From: Scenedesmus sp. ARA3
Lineage: Eukaryota; Chlorophyta; Chlorophyceae; Sphaeropleales; Scenedesmaceae
Reading direction: 5' to 3'
Assembly (NCBI GenBank): GCA_004335835.1
Contig: RWJK01000534.1
Location: 1-41,768 of the forward strand
DNA length: 41,768 bases
Part shown: one piece after another, positions 40,940 through 41,768 of the stretch
How the letters are laid out: the number at the start of each line of letters is the position of its first letter
Numbering within the stretch: the first letter of the stretch is position 1
The notes under the pieces: model-generated
Seen by the model: the letters and a program-made list of their open reading frames with translations, nothing else
What the model was told of the DNA's origin: nothing
The model's database searches: none
Program-made: the position numbers and the translations under genes

Positions 40940-41768
40940 CAGGGTGCACTGCGGTGCGGAAGTCCCGCAGGTCCCGCAGCTTGCGGAGCAGCGCCGCACA
41001 ACCCCGCAAAGGGAGTCTGACACTGCGGACGAGTGCGGAGATGTCGTATGTAACATAGCTCGCTCTGGAGGCTGCGGAACTCAGATATTTGCGCTGCAAC
41101 ACCTTTTTTGACTTTTAGTTTAGTGTTGTGCGTGCCATAATGACGTCTAGGGCAAGCCAAGTTGGCACAAGCCAAACAGATCAGTCCTCCACTCATGAGT
41201 CCTCTCAGCAGCAAGATAAGAGCACTGATCTTCGCAAAGCTGAGTTCACTGCTGTCGGAAATTCAAACAACTCCTCTAAGCGCCCTGGTGCCAAGTGTAA
41301 GCACTGCAAGCAGGAGTTTGAAGCCAAGGCAGCAACGCTTGAGAACCTGAAGAAGCACCAGCAACTGCTGCCACAGCAGGGTATTGTCTGCACACAGCAG
41401 CTGTGCTTGCAGCAGCAGCAGCAGGGTTGATAGCAGCTGTTTCTGCAGCAATAGCATTTGCTGCAGCAACAGGTTGCTGTGTATTCATTCTTTGGCACTT
41501 AGGGTCCTTCAGCAGCTGCAGCAGTTGGCATGACTGCTGCAGCAGGACCCATACAGCAGCAGTGATCAGGTAGCACAGGTGCAGTGGTGTGGCCGTTGAT
41601 GTCCAGATGGTAGTTATGTAATTGTATAACACGTACATACATAACTGTGGTGCATACTTAGAGGTTAAAGGCTCAGAAACCCTTCCGCAAGTGCCGCAGG
41701 GCTCCGCAAACCCCGCAAAAAGGGCCCCGCAGCCCGCATAGGGCAAATCGGCTCCGCAGTGCACCCTG
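40940..41768. mobile_element. Non-autonomous hAT-like DNA transposon, 829 bp
   Basis: CAGGGTGCACTGCGG at 40940-40954 is the exact reverse complement of the last 15 bases of the window (41754-41768). TIRs starting CAGGG are typical of hAT elements. Both ends carry dense subterminal TGCGG/CCGCA words in opposite orientation, like transposase binding sites. The interior encodes a short BED-finger-like protein and no DDE catalytic domain. The 8-bp left flank is CGCCAGTC; the right flank lies outside the window, so the target duplication cannot be tested. Confidence 0.82.
41140..41430 (+). CDS. BED-type zinc-finger remnant of a hAT transposase
   Basis: A 96-codon frame from ATG 41140. It has a Ser/Gln-rich N-terminus, then KRPGAKCKHCKQEFEAKAAT with LENLKKHQQ: the C-x2-C ... 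L-x2-LKKH pattern of BED fingers at the N-terminus of hAT transposases. It ends in a Gln run and stop with no RNase H-like catalytic part or dimerisation domain. It is inside the TIR-bounded element. It is either a truncated exon or a DNA-binding-only product. Confidence 0.6.
   Translation: MTSRASQVGTSQTDQSSTHESSQQQDKSTDLRKAEFTAVGNSNNSSKRPGAKCKHCKQEFEAKAATLENLKKHQQLLPQQGIVCTQQLCLQQQQQG

Overview
The window is nuclear DNA from a eukaryotic green alga. The evidence is a nucleus-encoded chloroplast ATP synthase subunit b' with a transit peptide, short GT-AG introns in every multi-exon gene, pervasive CAG/CTG microsatellites translated as poly-Gln, poly-Ala or poly-Ser, and TGTAA-type polyadenylation motifs. 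The style resembles Chlorophyceae such as Scenedesmaceae, but that placement is inference. There are no operons, CRISPR arrays, tRNAs or rRNAs.

Layout. 1-457 (+) is the 3' end of an unidentified gene. 2079-8291 (-) is a six-exon gene for a TPR protein with an SGNH-like C-terminal domain. 8907-9107 (+) is a single-exon COP9 signalosome subunit CSNAP/COPS9 (plant SMAP) homologue, divergent from the TPR gene. 10813-12849 (+) is a three-exon coiled-coil protein of unknown function. 14138-17725 (-) is a complete six-exon SWEET sugar transporter. 19129-25396 (-) is the four-exon ATP synthase subunit b' gene; its 4.5-kb last intron carries an antisense, partly decayed Penelope-like reverse transcriptase element. 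27323 to about 35.2 kb (-) is a giant Gln/Ala-rich protein with AT-hook-like motifs. 36327-40829 (-) is a six-exon ZGPAT/ZIP-type G-patch protein. 40940-41768 is a non-autonomous hAT-like element with 15-bp terminal inverted repeats and a BED-finger remnant, 111 bp upstream of the G-patch gene's ATG and ending exactly at the window edge. Exon models for the TPR, SWEET, atpG and G-patch genes are phase-closed: every junction restores the frame.

The most unusual property is a rule that recurs in at least seven loci. Intact exons are flanked by partial copies of themselves. Copies on the 5' side repeat the exon's 5' part with its splice acceptor; copies on the 3' side repeat the exon's 3' part with its splice donor or stop codon. 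The clearest case is the TPR gene's exon 5, with three upstream and six downstream partial copies. This is what tandem duplications with one breakpoint in an exon and the other in the adjacent intron or flank would leave when selection keeps one intact exon. The result is introns packed with decoy splice sites. Many introns also use a (CTG)n tract directly before the acceptor AG, so microsatellite expansion and splice signals are physically coupled.

The genes do not form a pathway; they are independent housekeeping, transport and regulatory genes.
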